DNA of 64,000 nucleotides, from positions 1-64,000 of the forward strand of contig DATAKK010000015.1 of the NCBI GenBank assembly GCA_036261615.1. The letters are read 5' to 3'. Source of the stretch: JAJYQH01 sp036261615. GTDB taxonomy: Bacteria > Actinomycetota > Actinomycetes > Propionibacteriales > Propionibacteriaceae. This document shows, one piece after another, positions 45,231 to 53,805 of this stretch. How positions within the stretch are numbered: position 1 is the stretch's first letter; each line of letters starts with the position of its first letter. A program made the translations under genes and the position numbers. The notes beneath the pieces were generated by a model. It ran no database searches, was not told the DNA's origin, and was given only the letters and a program-made list of their open reading frames with translations.

Positions 45231-45322
45231 GCCAGTCGTCGCGTTGCGGAGTCCCGGAATGATTCCCGTGCGCCCAGGGGCGTGCTGCGACGTGTTCACC
45301 ACAGAAAGGGAGTAGTCCTCCA

Positions 45323-46606
45323 GTGGCCAGCATCGAATTCATTGACGCCCGCGAGATCCTCGATTCCCGCGGCAATCCCACCATTGAGGTCCAGGTCGTC
45401 CTCGACGACGGGTCCGAGGGCCTGGCGGCCGTTCCGTCGGGTGCTTCGACCGGCCTGTTCGAGGCCGTCGAACTGCGCGACGGCGACAAGAACCGCTATG
45501 GCGGCAAGGGTGTGCTCAAGGCCGTCGAGAACGTCAACGAGACGATCAGCGACGAGGTGACCGGTTTCGAGGCCACCGAGCAGCGCGCCCTCGACCAGGC
45601 GATGATCGAACTCGACGGCACCGACAACAAGGGCAAGCTGGGCGCCAACGCGATCCTCGGCGTGTCGATGGCCGTGGCCAAGGCGGCGGCCGAGTCGGCC
45701 AACCTGCCGCTGTACAAGTACCTCGGCGGCCCCACCGCGAACCTGCTGCCCGTCCCGATGATGAACATCCTCAACGGCGGCACCCACGCCGACAGCAATG
45801 TCGACATCCAGGAGTTCATGATCGCCCCGATCGGCGCCGAGACCTTCAAGGAGGCCCTCGAGATGGGCGCCGGGGTCTACCACGCGCTCAAGGCGGTGCT
45901 GAAGTCCCGCGGCCTGGCCACCGGCCTCGGCGACGAGGGCGGCTTCGCCCCCAACCTCGACAGCAACCGGGCCGCGCTCGACCTCATCGTCGAGGCGATC
46001 CAGAAGGCCGGCTACACCCCGGGCAGCGACGTCGCGCTCGCGCTCGACGTGGCCGCGTCCGCGTTCTTCAACGAGGACGGCACCTACGCGTTCGAGGGCG
46101 GCAGCAAGACCACCGACGAGATGATCGCCTACTACGGCGAGCTCATCGACGCCTACCCGCTGGTGTCCATCGAGGACCCGCTCAACGAGGAGGACTGGGA
46201 GGGCTTCGCCAAGTTCACCGCCCAGTTCGGCGACAAGATCCAGATCGTCGGCGACGACCTGTTCGTCACCAACCCGGTGCGCCTCAGCCGCGGCATCGAG
46301 GAGAAGTCGGCGAACGCCCTGCTCGTCAAGGTCAACCAGATCGGCTCACTCACCGAGACCATCGACGCCGTCACCATGGCGCACCGCGCGGGCTTCCGCT
46401 CGATGATGTCGCACCGTTCCGGCGAGACCGAGGACACCACCATCGCCGACCTCGTCGTCGCCCTCGGCTGCGGCCAGATCAAGTCCGGTGCGCCCGCCCG
46501 CACCGAGCGCGTCGCGAAGTACAACCAGCTCATGCGCATCGAGGACGACCTCGCCGAGGCCGCCCAGTACGCCGGCCGGGGCGCGTTCCCGCGGTTCAAG
46601 GGCTGA
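45323..46606 (+). CDS. eno: Enolase
   Basis: 2-phosphoglycerate to phosphoenolpyruvate in glycolysis. 427 residues: IEFIDAREILDSRGNPTIEV, PSGASTGLFEAVELRDGD, NILNGGTHADSNVDIQEF, metal ligands in VALALDVAAS, SIEDPLNEEDW and VGDDLFVTNP, catalytic lysine in ALLVKVNQIGSLTE, and MSHRSGETEDT. GTG 45323 has AAAGGGAG upstream. The 92-base leader contains no recognised regulator. Confidence 0.97.
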   Translation: MASIEFIDAREILDSRGNPTIEVQVVLDDGSEGLAAVPSGASTGLFEAVELRDGDKNRYGGKGVLKAVENVNETISDEVTGFEATEQRALDQAMIELDGTDNKGKLGANAILGVSMAVAKAAAESANLPLYKYLGGPTANLLPVPMMNILNGGTHADSNVDIQEFMIAPIGAETFKEALEMGAGVYHALKAVLKSRGLATGLGDEGGFAPNLDSNRAALDLIVEAIQKAGYTPGSDVALALDVAASAFFNEDGTYAFEGGSKTTDEMIAYYGELIDAYPLVSIEDPLNEEDWEGFAKFTAQFGDKIQIVGDDLFVTNPVRLSRGIEEKSANALLVKVNQIGSLTETIDAVTMAHRAGFRSMMSHRSGETEDTTIADLVVALGCGQIKSGAPARTERVAKYNQLMRIEDDLAEAAQYAGRGAFPRFKG

Positions 46607-46645
46607 TGATTCGGACCACCTCCGGATCGATGTAAGACTGGGTCG

Positions 46646-47293
46646 GTGCCTCGAGCTTCGCGCGAACATCCCCCGACGGGCAGTGGTCCGGGACGCGGTA
46701 CTCCGCGGTCCCGGACCACGGCGCGTCCGGCCCAGCGTGCCAACGCCCCGGCCCGAACCCGGGCGACGACCGCCCCCGAACCGCCCGAGGTCGAGACTCC
46801 TGCCGCCCGCACCCTGCCCCGGCTCAGCCGCGGCCTGCGGCTCACCAACCGGGCGATCGCACTCATCCTCGTCTCGCTGGTGCTCGTGCTGATGTACGCG
46901 TCGAGCATCAAGGTCTACTTCGCCCAGCAGTCGGAGATCGCCCAGCACCAGGCGAGCATCCGCCAGCACGAGCAGGACATCGCCGCCCTGCAGGACCAGG
47001 TGTCGCGCTGGCAGGACCCCAACTACGTCAAGGCCCAGGCCCGCGAGCGGCTCGGCTGGGTGATGCCCGGCGAGATCGGCTACAAGGTGGTCACCCCCGA
47101 CGGCAGCGTGCTGGCGCCGAGCGTGCACATCGGCTCGAGTTCCACCCTGCCCCAGGGCGAGCACCCCACCACGTGGTGGGAGCGGCTCACCTCGTCGATG
47201 GCGGTGGCCGACAACCCGGCGCCGGCCAAGGACGAGCCGAACACCGTGACGGTCTCGAGCGCGCCGAGCCCCAGCGCCTCGCCGGGCCGGTGA
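46646..47293 (+). CDS. FtsB/DivIC-type septum formation initiator
   Basis: A 215-residue single-pass membrane protein: a basic, proline/alanine-rich cytoplasmic tail (1-65), one helix (AIALILVSLVLVLMYASSI), a coiled coil (QSEIAQHQASIRQHEQDIAALQDQV) cut here into two heptad blocks, and YVKAQARERLGWVMPGEIGY, the family signature. It recruits the divisome. GTG 46646 lies six bases after AAGACT, so leaderless. The eno-divIC-DUF501-ppx order is conserved in actinobacteria. Confidence 0.9.
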   Translation: MPRASREHPPTGSGPGRGTPRSRTTARPAQRANAPARTRATTAPEPPEVETPAARTLPRLSRGLRLTNRAIALILVSLVLVLMYASSIKVYFAQQSEIAQHQASIRQHEQDIAALQDQVSRWQDPNYVKAQARERLGWVMPGEIGYKVVTPDGSVLAPSVHIGSSSTLPQGEHPTTWWERLTSSMAVADNPAPAKDEPNTVTVSSAPSPSASPGR

Positions 47294-47847
47294 CGACCGA
47301 AAAGGGACGGCGACCGGCTCGACTGTCGGAGCGGCTCGAGCCGATGAGCGCCGACGACGAGCGGGTGGTCGAGGCGCAACTCGGACGCCGGCCGCGCGGG
47401 GTCGCCGGGGTCGCCTGGCGGTGCCCCTGCGGCAAGCCGGGCGTCGTGGCCACCGAGCCGAGACTGCCCGACGGCACGCCGTTCCCCACGACCTACTACC
47501 TCACCTGCCCGCGGGTGGTGGCCGCCTGCTCCACCCTCGAGGCGGGGGGAGTGATGGCCGAGATGTCTGACCGGCTGGCGTCCGACCCGGCGCTGGAGGT
47601 GTCCTATCGCGCGGCGCACGAGGCGTACCTCGCCGACCGGGCCGCCCTCGGCGACGTGCCGGAGATCTCGGGCATCAGTGCGGGCGGCATGCCGACCCGG
47701 GTCAAATGCCTGCACGCGCTGGTCGGCCACGCGCTGGCCGCCGGCCCCGGCGTCAACCCGGTCGGCGACGAGGCGCTCGCCCGGATCGGCGAGTTCTGGC
47801 GGCGTCCGTGCCTCGACCACCCATCCGACGAGGAGGAGCGCCCATGA
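47290..47847 (+). CDS. DUF501 protein
   Basis: A 185-residue protein of unknown function, conserved between divIC and ppx. VVEAQLGRRPRGVAGVAWRC, PFPTTYYLTCPRVVAACSTL, GGMPTRVKCLHALVGHALA and the GVNPVGDEAL segment are typical. Cysteines (CPC, TCP, KCLH, PCLDH) could form a metal site. GTG 47290 overlaps the divIC stop; ATG 47344 is an alternative start. The stop overlaps the ppx start. Confidence 0.88.
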   Translation: MTTEKGRRPARLSERLEPMSADDERVVEAQLGRRPRGVAGVAWRCPCGKPGVVATEPRLPDGTPFPTTYYLTCPRVVAACSTLEAGGVMAEMSDRLASDPALEVSYRAAHEAYLADRAALGDVPEISGISAGGMPTRVKCLHALVGHALAAGPGVNPVGDEALARIGEFWRRPCLDHPSDEEERP

Positions 47848-48767
47848 GCCACCGCTACGCCGCCGTCGACTGCGGCACCAACTCGATCCGGCTGCTCGTC
47901 GCCGACGTCGACGCCGAGGGGAAGCTGGTCGAGCACGACCGCCGGCTCGAGCTGGTGCGCCTCGGCCAGGGGGTCGACGCCACCCGCCGCTTCCACCCGG
48001 ACGCCCTCGCCCGCACCTTCGCGGCCTGCGAGCGGTTCGCGGAGGTGATCGAGCGGTTCGGGTGCGACCGGGTGCGGTTCGTCGCCACGTCGGCCGCCCG
48101 CGACGTGAGCAACCGCGACGAGTTCTTCGCCGGGGTGCAGCAGCGGCTGGGCGTGGCCCCCGAGGTGATCCCCGGCGAGGAGGAGGCCCGGCTGTCGTTC
48201 GCCGGCGCGCTCAGCGGGGTGGCCGACGTCACCGACCCCGTCCTCGTCATCGACATCGGCGGCGGGTCGACCGAACTGGTCGTCGGCTCCGGCGGCGAGG
48301 TCCGCGCCGCGGTGAGCCTCGACATGGGATCGGTGCGGCTGCGGGAGCGGTTCCTGCGCGACGACCCGCCCACCGGATCGCAGATCGAGGACGCCCGGCG
48401 CTTCGTCCGGGGCCTGCTCGACAGCGGGCCGGACCTCGCCGGCGTCCGCACGGTCATCGGGGTCGCGGGGACGGTGACGTCGCTGTCGGCCATCGACCAG
48501 GGGCTCGCCGAGTACGACCGCGACGAGGTCCACGGCTCGCGGATGTCACGCGAGCGGATCGCCGAGCTCGCGGCGCGGCTGCTGGGGCTCACCGGCTCCG
48601 AGATCGAGGCGACCACGTGCCTGCCGGCGAAGCGGGCCGAGGTGATCGCCGGCGGCGCCCTCATCTGCGACGAGGTGGCCCGCCGGTCGGGCGCCGGGTC
48701 GATCACCGTGTCCGAGAGCGACATCCTCGACGGGATGGTGCTTGCAATGGCACGCGCCGACGCCTGA
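47844..48767 (+). CDS. ppx: Exopolyphosphatase/pppGpp phosphohydrolase
   Basis: 307-residue actin-like-fold phosphatase acting on polyphosphate and/or (p)ppGpp. AAVDCGTNSIRLLVADV is phosphate loop 1, FVATSAARDVSNRDEF and VIPGEEEARLSFAGA carry the catalytic glutamate, and LVIDIGGGSTELVVG is loop 2. It is the short, two-domain actinobacterial Ppx1-like form. AGGAGG before ATG 47844, which overlaps the DUF501 stop. Confidence 0.93.
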   Translation: MSHRYAAVDCGTNSIRLLVADVDAEGKLVEHDRRLELVRLGQGVDATRRFHPDALARTFAACERFAEVIERFGCDRVRFVATSAARDVSNRDEFFAGVQQRLGVAPEVIPGEEEARLSFAGALSGVADVTDPVLVIDIGGGSTELVVGSGGEVRAAVSLDMGSVRLRERFLRDDPPTGSQIEDARRFVRGLLDSGPDLAGVRTVIGVAGTVTSLSAIDQGLAEYDRDEVHGSRMSRERIAELAARLLGLTGSEIEATTCLPAKRAEVIAGGALICDEVARRSGAGSITVSESDILDGMVLAMARADA

Positions 48768-48832
48768 CCGGCGTCCGTTCGCGGGGCGATCGGCCCCTTC
48801 GGAATCCCCTTGCCGCTGCATAGGGTGGGCCC

Positions 48833-49333
48833 ATGGCACACATCACGCAAGGTGGAAACCCCGTCACCACGGCCGGCGAGCTGCCCGCCGTCGGCACCCA
48901 GGCCCCGGCGTTCACGCTGGTCGCCAACGACCTGTCCGACCTGACCTCCGACGCCCTCCGGGGACGCCGCGTCGTCCTCAACATCTTCCCGTCGGTAGGC
49001 ACCGGGATCTGCTCGACCAGCGTCCGCAAGTTCAACGAGCTGGCGGCCGGTCTGGAGAACACCGCCGTGGTGTGCGTGTCCAACGACCTCCCGTTCGCGC
49101 AGAAGAGCTTCTGCGGCGCAGAGGGCCTCGACAACGTGGTCACGGCGTCCGCCTTCCGCAGCGCGTTCGGCAAGGACTACGGCGTCACGCTGCTCGACGG
49201 TCCGTTCGCGGGCCTGCTGTCGCGCGCGGTCGTCGTCCTCGACGAGAACGGGGTCGTGACCTACACCGAGCAGGTGCCCGAGATCGCCCAGGAGCCCAAC
49301 TACGACGGGGCCGTCGCCGCGCTCAAGAAGTGA
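48833..49333 (+). CDS. tpx: Thiol peroxidase (atypical 2-Cys peroxiredoxin)
   Basis: Reduces lipid and other hydroperoxides using thioredoxin. 166 residues. The peroxidatic Cys is in FPSVGTGICSTSVRKFNEL and the resolving Cys in SNDLPFAQKSFCGAEG, the standard Tpx pair. The usual DTPVC is GTGIC here, so the proline-cysteine neighbour is changed; the threonine two before Cys remains. TAGGGT lies six bases before ATG 48833, suggesting a leaderless message. A terminator hairpin follows at once. Confidence 0.95.
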   Translation: MAHITQGGNPVTTAGELPAVGTQAPAFTLVANDLSDLTSDALRGRRVVLNIFPSVGTGICSTSVRKFNELAAGLENTAVVCVSNDLPFAQKSFCGAEGLDNVVTASAFRSAFGKDYGVTLLDGPFAGLLSRAVVVLDENGVVTYTEQVPEIAQEPNYDGAVAALKK

Positions 49334-49334
49334 C

Positions 49335-49356
49335 GCCCGGAGCCCTTCGGCCGGGC
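49335..49356 (+). terminator. tpx terminator
   Basis: GCCCGG (49335-49340) pairs with CCGGGC (49351-49356) around a ten-base loop containing CTTCGG, two bases after the tpx stop. Confidence 0.65.
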
Positions 49357-49368
49357 TGACACCCTCCC

Positions 49369-49435
49369 GAATTGCAGGCGAGTCGCCGACTTCCTGCGGT
49401 GGCGGACGCCGCCCCCGCCGCTCGCCTGCAATTCC
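49369..49435. repeat. Family B intergenic hairpin, copy 2
   Basis: GAATTGCAGGCGAG (49369-49382) pairs with CTCGCCTGCAATTC (49421-49434). The inner GCGG/CCGC stem differs from copy 1 at 9343-9401. After the right arm both copies share a TTYCGGCRGTT-like sequence. It lies between convergent tpx and the tRNA gene. Confidence 0.8.
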
Positions 49436-49482
49436 GGCGGTTCCGACCCGTTGGGTGCGGCCGGCGTGCGGGCATCCCACGG

Positions 49483-49556
49483 TGCCCCCGACGGGATTCG
49501 AACCCGTACTGAAGCGGGTTTAAGCCGCCTGCCTCTGCCGATTGGGCCACGGGGGC
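49483..49556 (-). tRNA. tRNA with anticodon TAA (Leu, UUA) but a short variable loop
   Basis: On the minus strand: acceptor GCCCCCG/CGGGGGC with discriminator A, anticodon stem GGCGG/CCGCT around loop CTTAAAC (anticodon TAA), T-arm ACGGG-TTCGAAT-CCCGT. The variable region is only five bases (TCAGT), a class I shape, whereas leucine tRNAs normally carry a long variable arm. CCA is not encoded. The cloverleaf is complete and does not look decayed. It is expected to read the very rare UUA codon, but its amino acid is uncertain. Confidence 0.85.
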
Positions 49557-49717
49557 CACGGTCACGATAGCGAAGCGGGCGCCCCCAAGGGCCCGGGCGG
49601 CGACCAGGGAACGACCGGGGTCCACGCCAGGGGAGTCCGACAAGGTCGTCGGTAGACTGGACGATGCGAGGACGCCGCAGCTTGTCGGCGTCCGCTTGGC
49701 ACGAAAGGCAACCCGTC

Positions 49718-50554
49718 ATGGCCAACCCGATTCTGTCGCAGTCGGACACGTTCAACCGGCGCGGTTATGCGCCCTACCAGGCGCAGCCGTACCAGCAGTA
49801 CCCCTATCAGCAGCAGTACCCCGGCCAGCCCTACCAGGGCGGCCAGTACGGCCAGGCCCCCTGGCAGCAGCCGAGCGCTCCCACCGCGCTGATGACCTAC
49901 GACGACGTCATCGCCAAGACCGGTCTGGCCCTGCTCGGCGTGGCGGCGGCGGCCTTCGCGTCGTACCAGTACTTCGCGGTCAACTACGCCCCCGCCCTCA
50001 TGATGGGCGCCCTGCTCATCAGCGCGATCGTCGGCTTCGTCACCGTGCTCGTGGTGGCCGGACGCCGGCGGGTCTCGCCGGTCGGGGTGATGATCTACGC
50101 GCTCGTCGAGGGCGTGTTCATCGGCGTGTTCACGCTGCTGCTCGAGGCCCGCTACCCGGGCATCGCCCTGCAGGCGGTCACCGGCACCTTCGCGGCCGCG
50201 GCCGCGACCCTGATCGCCTACCGGTTCTTCCACATCCGGGTCAGCAACAGGTTCCGCAAGTGGGTGTTCATCACCACGATGGCCTTCGCCGCGCTCATGC
50301 TCGTCAACCTCGTCCTGTCCCTCGTCGGCCTCAACACCGGCATCGCCGGCTTCGGCCCGCTGGGCTTCGTGTTCGCCCTGCTCGGCGCCGGGCTCGCGGT
50401 GTTCAACCTGATCATGGACTTCGACTACGTCGACCGCGCCGTCGCCAACCAGGCCCCGGCCACCGAGTCGTGGCGCGCCGCCCTCGGCATCACGGTCACC
50501 ATGGTGTGGCTCTACACCGAGATCCTGCGGATCCTCTCCTACCTGCGCCGCTGA
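49718..50554 (+). CDS. Bax inhibitor-1/YccA-type membrane protein
   Basis: A 278-residue protein. Residues 20-60 are a Tyr/Gln/Pro-rich low-complexity cytoplasmic tail (AQPYQQYPYQQQYPGQPYQG), followed by seven predicted helices including YALVEGVFIGVFTLLLEARY, FGPLGFVFALLGAGLAVFNL and DFDYVDRAV, hallmarks of the actinobacterial BI-1-like family. Some relatives are pH-sensitive calcium leak channels; function here is unknown. TAGACT near 49650 and GAAAGG before ATG 49718 give a led transcript. Confidence 0.88.
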   Translation: MANPILSQSDTFNRRGYAPYQAQPYQQYPYQQQYPGQPYQGGQYGQAPWQQPSAPTALMTYDDVIAKTGLALLGVAAAAFASYQYFAVNYAPALMMGALLISAIVGFVTVLVVAGRRRVSPVGVMIYALVEGVFIGVFTLLLEARYPGIALQAVTGTFAAAAATLIAYRFFHIRVSNRFRKWVFITTMAFAALMLVNLVLSLVGLNTGIAGFGPLGFVFALLGAGLAVFNLIMDFDYVDRAVANQAPATESWRAALGITVTMVWLYTEILRILSYLRR

Positions 50555-50761
50555 GGCGCCTCCACCAACTCACCGTTCGACGCCCCGGCCGGCACCAGCT
50601 GGCCGGGGCGTCGGGCGTCCGGGGGAGGGTGACGGCGTCCCTGGATGGCTGATCGGCGTCCGAGCGTGGCGGCGTCCGGACCCCGAAGTGTGCGCGGCCT
50701 GCATCGACCACCCCTCGGGAAGGGGCACCCATGCAGGCCGTGTCAATGTCGGGGAGCGCCG
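50555..50761. other. Intergenic gap with four GGCGTCC copies and a family C hairpin
   Basis: After a GCCCCGGCC/GGCCGGGGC hairpin at about 50581-50610, GGCGTCC occurs at 50615, 50634, 50655 and 50671. A family C hairpin follows (50681-50754). Both flanking genes converge here, and no coding frame is supported. Confidence 0.65.
50681..50754. repeat. Family C intergenic hairpin, copy 2
   Basis: Outer CCCCGA/TCGGGG, then CGGCCTGCAT (50695-50704) exactly complementary to ATGCAGGCCG (50731-50740), then CCCCT/AGGGG inside. Shares ACCCATGCAGGC and the CCCCGA outer arm with copy 1 at 11067-11140, with a changed interior that still pairs. Confidence 0.8.
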
Positions 50762-51457
50762 CTACTGCGGCGGCACGTGGATGAGGTGCTTGTCGAGCAG
50801 GGAGCGCGACCCGGAGGTCCACGGGAGCGCGCGCCACTGCCGCAGCGGGATCCAGGCCGCCCGCGCCGTCGTGCCGTCGACGTCGATGACCGTCGGGGTG
50901 GTCGGGTTCGCGCAGGTGGCGGTGTAGATGATGCGGAGCGCGTGGAAGTCCTCGAGGACGCCGTTCGGCGCGCGTCCGACCCAGTGGTCCGACTGGAGGT
51001 CGATGAGGCGGTTGATGTGCACCTCCTGGCCGGTCTCCTCGGCGACCTCCCGCATCAGCCCCTCGTGCGGCAATTCCCCGGGCATGAGGCCGCCGCCGGG
51101 AAGCTGCCAGAGGCCGGGCACGGCCGTCTTGTCCGAGCACTCGCAGCCGAGGACGCCGCGCGGCGAGCGGATGATCGCGTACGCCGCGATCCGCTGGTTG
51201 AGCACGGGCACCTCGTCGGGCGCGACGAGCAGGTTGGGGTCGGCGCCCCGGTGCTTGATCCGGGGTGGACGGGACGAGTGGGTGCGGCGCGACACCTGCA
51301 CCGTGAGGACGACCTCGTCGTCGGCCATCCGGGCCGACAGCAGACTGTTGATGACGAACCCACGGCGCCACAGCTCCTGGTGAGGATTCTGGCCGTGCTG
51401 CACCGCGAGGTTGACCAGTTCGCCCGCTCCCGGGGAACTCACTCCTACGATGCGCAT
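50762..51457 (-). CDS. NUDIX hydrolase with N-terminal extension
   Basis: A 231-residue protein. The Nudix box is GGGLMPGELPHEGLMREVAEETGQEV (within residues 120-150), with the REVAEETG metal-binding core intact. Residues 1-95 form a separate N-terminal region (VVLTVQVSRRTHSSRPPRIK) of unknown role, followed by AAYAIIRSPRGVLGCECSDK. Substrate unknown. ATG 51457 lies six bases after a minus-strand CATGAT, suggesting leaderless expression. Confidence 0.88.
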   Translation of the reverse strand: MRIVGVSSPGAGELVNLAVQHGQNPHQELWRRGFVINSLLSARMADDEVVLTVQVSRRTHSSRPPRIKHRGADPNLLVAPDEVPVLNQRIAAYAIIRSPRGVLGCECSDKTAVPGLWQLPGGGLMPGELPHEGLMREVAEETGQEVHINRLIDLQSDHWVGRAPNGVLEDFHALRIIYTATCANPTTPTVIDVDGTTARAAWIPLRQWRALPWTSGSRSLLDKHLIHVPPQ

Positions 51458-51800
51458 CTGTTCATCATGGCATGCCCGCGAGGGACCCCCTTGCGGCCGT
51501 CCCCGGCGCCCGGGGCTCGAGGCGGGGGTGCCGGGGAGAGTTGCGGGCCGGGTGTGGCCGGCGTCCGGGGACACCTACCGCGGCCGACTTTCTGCCAAAC
51601 GTGCACCACCTGCCACACCCGCGCCCCAGGACGAGAGGTGTGGCAGGTGGGGTGAATTTCGCAGGGAGCCCACGGCCGGGGGCGCGCCCGGACGCCGAGC
51701 AGCCCACCTCCCGCGCCGCCCCGGTGGCCCGGGCGTCGGTAGCATGACAGCCAATCGACCGGCCCCCAGCGGGGCACCCCACCCGGCGAGGACGGCTGTC
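51458..51800. other. Divergent region with 14-bp inverted repeat
   Basis: 343 bases between NUDIX and the zinc peptidase. CCACCTGCCACACC (51606-51619) is repeated in exact inversion at 51637-51650. TAGCAT near 51739 is a -10 candidate for the peptidase, with a leader of about 50 bases. No gene seen. Confidence 0.6.
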
Positions 51801-52655
51801 ATGGACTTCAACCCCAACGCGACGCTCAACGGCAACATCTCCTCCGCGGGCGGCCCGGGCGGGGGCCGCGGCGGCGGAATCATCGTCGGCGGCGCCGGCG
51901 GGGTGGTCATGCTCGTGCTCGCCCTGCTGTTCGGCGTGAACCCCTTCAGCGGGGGCCAGGGGCAGCCGGCCACCCTCGACAGCAGCCAGTGCTCGACCGG
52001 CGCCGACGTCCAGACCAACCGCGACTGCCGGTGGAAGGCGTACGTCACCTCGATCGAGGACTTCTGGTCGGGCCGGCTCAACGGCTACACGTCCGCGCCC
52101 ACGGTGACGTTCACGGGCCAGGTCGACACCGGCTGCGGGACGGCGTCCAGCCAGGTCGGGCCGTTCTACTGCCCTGCCGACAAGACCGTCTACATCGACA
52201 CCGCCTTCACCGACCAGTTGCTGCAGCAGCTCGGCGCCGAGGGTGGGGACGCCGCGGAGGCGTACGTCCTCGCGCACGAGTACGGCCACCACGTCTCCGA
52301 CCTCACCGGGCAGCTGGCCAAGGCCCAGGCCTCGGGAAACCAGACCGGCCCCACCTCGGCGTCCGTGCGCTCGGAGCTGCAGGCCGACTGCTACGCGGGC
52401 GTGTGGTTCCACAACGTGGCCGCCGGCAACGACCCGATCCTCAGCGGCGTCACCCAGGACGACATCAACCGGGTCTCGGACGCCGCGAAGGCCGTGGGCG
52501 ACGACCGGATCCAGAAGGCGACCCAGGGCTACGTGCAGCCGGAGTCGTGGACCCACGGGTCGGCCGCGATGCGGCACAAGTGGCTCGAGACCGGGTTCAC
52601 CACCGGCGACCCGGGTGCCTGCGACACGTTCAGCACCAACGATCTGGGGCAGTGA
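51801..52655 (+). CDS. Membrane-anchored neutral zinc metallopeptidase (YpfJ-like)
   Basis: A 284-residue protein of the predicted-metalloprotease family. A short glycine-rich tail (GGPGGGRGGG) is followed by one helix (GGVVMLVLALLFGV), then an extracytoplasmic catalytic domain with the HEYGHH zinc motif (AYVLAHEYGHHVSDLTGQL) and downstream SELQADCYAGVWFHN. Cysteines C-x10-C and GCGTASS/FYCPAD likely form disulfides. Substrate unknown. Followed by a convergent lipoprotein gene. Confidence 0.92.
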   Translation: MDFNPNATLNGNISSAGGPGGGRGGGIIVGGAGGVVMLVLALLFGVNPFSGGQGQPATLDSSQCSTGADVQTNRDCRWKAYVTSIEDFWSGRLNGYTSAPTVTFTGQVDTGCGTASSQVGPFYCPADKTVYIDTAFTDQLLQQLGAEGGDAAEAYVLAHEYGHHVSDLTGQLAKAQASGNQTGPTSASVRSELQADCYAGVWFHNVAAGNDPILSGVTQDDINRVSDAAKAVGDDRIQKATQGYVQPESWTHGSAAMRHKWLETGFTTGDPGACDTFSTNDLGQ

Positions 52656-52664
52656 CGCGGCACC

Positions 52665-53726
52665 TCAGCTGCCGACGAGGTGGGTGACCTCGACGCCGTC
52701 GAGGGTGAACGCCCGCGTCGTCCCGTGGGCGGTGACCCGGAGCACCGGCTGGGCGAGCTTGTCGCGCCGGTCGATCACCCACTGCACCGAACTCGCCGAG
52801 GACGACTCGTCCGACCCGCCGGCCTGCGTCGGGGCCGTGGACGCGGTGGACTGGGTCGAGGTCGGACGGCCGGTCGGGCTCGAGTCGGTGGCGGACGCGA
52901 CGGCGTCCGGGCTCACCGGGGCGCCGGCGGAGGCCAGCTGGATGATGCTGGCCACGACCGCCGGGTTGACCAGCGAGGCGTCGAACAGCTGGGGCAGCGT
53001 GCCCTTCTCGGACGCCGCCCACCGCGGCAGGCTCTTGGGCCGGGTGACCACGGTGATGACACCCTGCTGGGAGCCCGGCAGCTCGACGTAGAGGCCGCTC
53101 TCGGGGCGGTAGCCGATGACGCCCACCTGGGTCGACGTGCCGAGGCAGTCGCGGAGGGCTTCGCTGATGCCCTCGGCGGTGGTGAAGTCGAGCGTGTGCA
53201 CGAGGGTGCCGTCGGGGCGGAAGAACACGGTGGCCGACTCCGGGTTGGTGGTCACCGTCATGAGCACCTGCCCCTGGTTGTACTCGACGATCTGCAGTTG
53301 CTGGTTCTGCTGCGAGCCCGACACCTGGGCGGCCACCTTGAACAGTTCGCCGACGTTGTCGAGGTTGAAGGTGCCGGGGTCGAAACTGGCCTGGTTGACG
53401 TTGGCGATGTCGCTCTGGGCGCGGCCGACCACGCCGTTGGTCCACGCCCAGGTGAACGGCTGCCCGTTGCGGACGATGCTCAGCGAGGCCTCGGTGGCGC
53501 TGATGTCGACCTTGACGGCCTGGTGGGTGCCGGCGGCGGCGACCAGCTGGTCGATCGCGGCCCGGGCGGCGCCGGGTGCGGTCAGCGGCTGCACCTTCGC
53601 GGACGCCGACCCGCTCGAGACGGCGGGCGCCGGGGTGGGCGTGGTCGAGGGGGCGCAGGCGGCGGACCCGAGGACCGCCGTGACCGCCAGTGCCACACCG
53701 GCCCACCGGTAGCGGCGCGATGTCAT
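52665..53726 (-). CDS. Lipoprotein of unknown function
   Basis: A 353-residue protein with lipobox (GVALAVTAVLGSAACAP) and a Ser/Thr/Pro linker. The body contains AAIDQLVAAAGTHQAVKVDI, TVFFRPDGTLVHTLDF and VGVIGYRPESGLYVELPG, suggesting a beta-rich extracytoplasmic domain repeated twice; residues 295-325 are a second Ser/Thr-rich linker. I do not recognise the family. A minus-strand TAGCCT lies seven bases before ATG 53726. Divergent from mpg. Confidence 0.75.
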   Translation of the reverse strand: MTSRRYRWAGVALAVTAVLGSAACAPSTTPTPAPAVSSGSASAKVQPLTAPGAARAAIDQLVAAAGTHQAVKVDISATEASLSIVRNGQPFTWAWTNGVVGRAQSDIANVNQASFDPGTFNLDNVGELFKVAAQVSGSQQNQQLQIVEYNQGQVLMTVTTNPESATVFFRPDGTLVHTLDFTTAEGISEALRDCLGTSTQVGVIGYRPESGLYVELPGSQQGVITVVTRPKSLPRWAASEKGTLPQLFDASLVNPAVVASIIQLASAGAPVSPDAVASATDSSPTGRPTSTQSTASTAPTQAGGSDESSSASSVQWVIDRRDKLAQPVLRVTAHGTTRAFTLDGVEVTHLVGS

Positions 53727-53805
53727 GTGGTCGAGGCTACCGACGACGACCAATGCGCCGCGAACCGGGACCGGCCGGACGACACCGGCATGGTGTGATG
53801 GGGCG

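Noticed and set aside
49483..49556. Pseudo-tRNA
   Set aside because: All stems are complete and the T-loop and anticodon loop are canonical; only the short variable loop is unusual for the anticodon.
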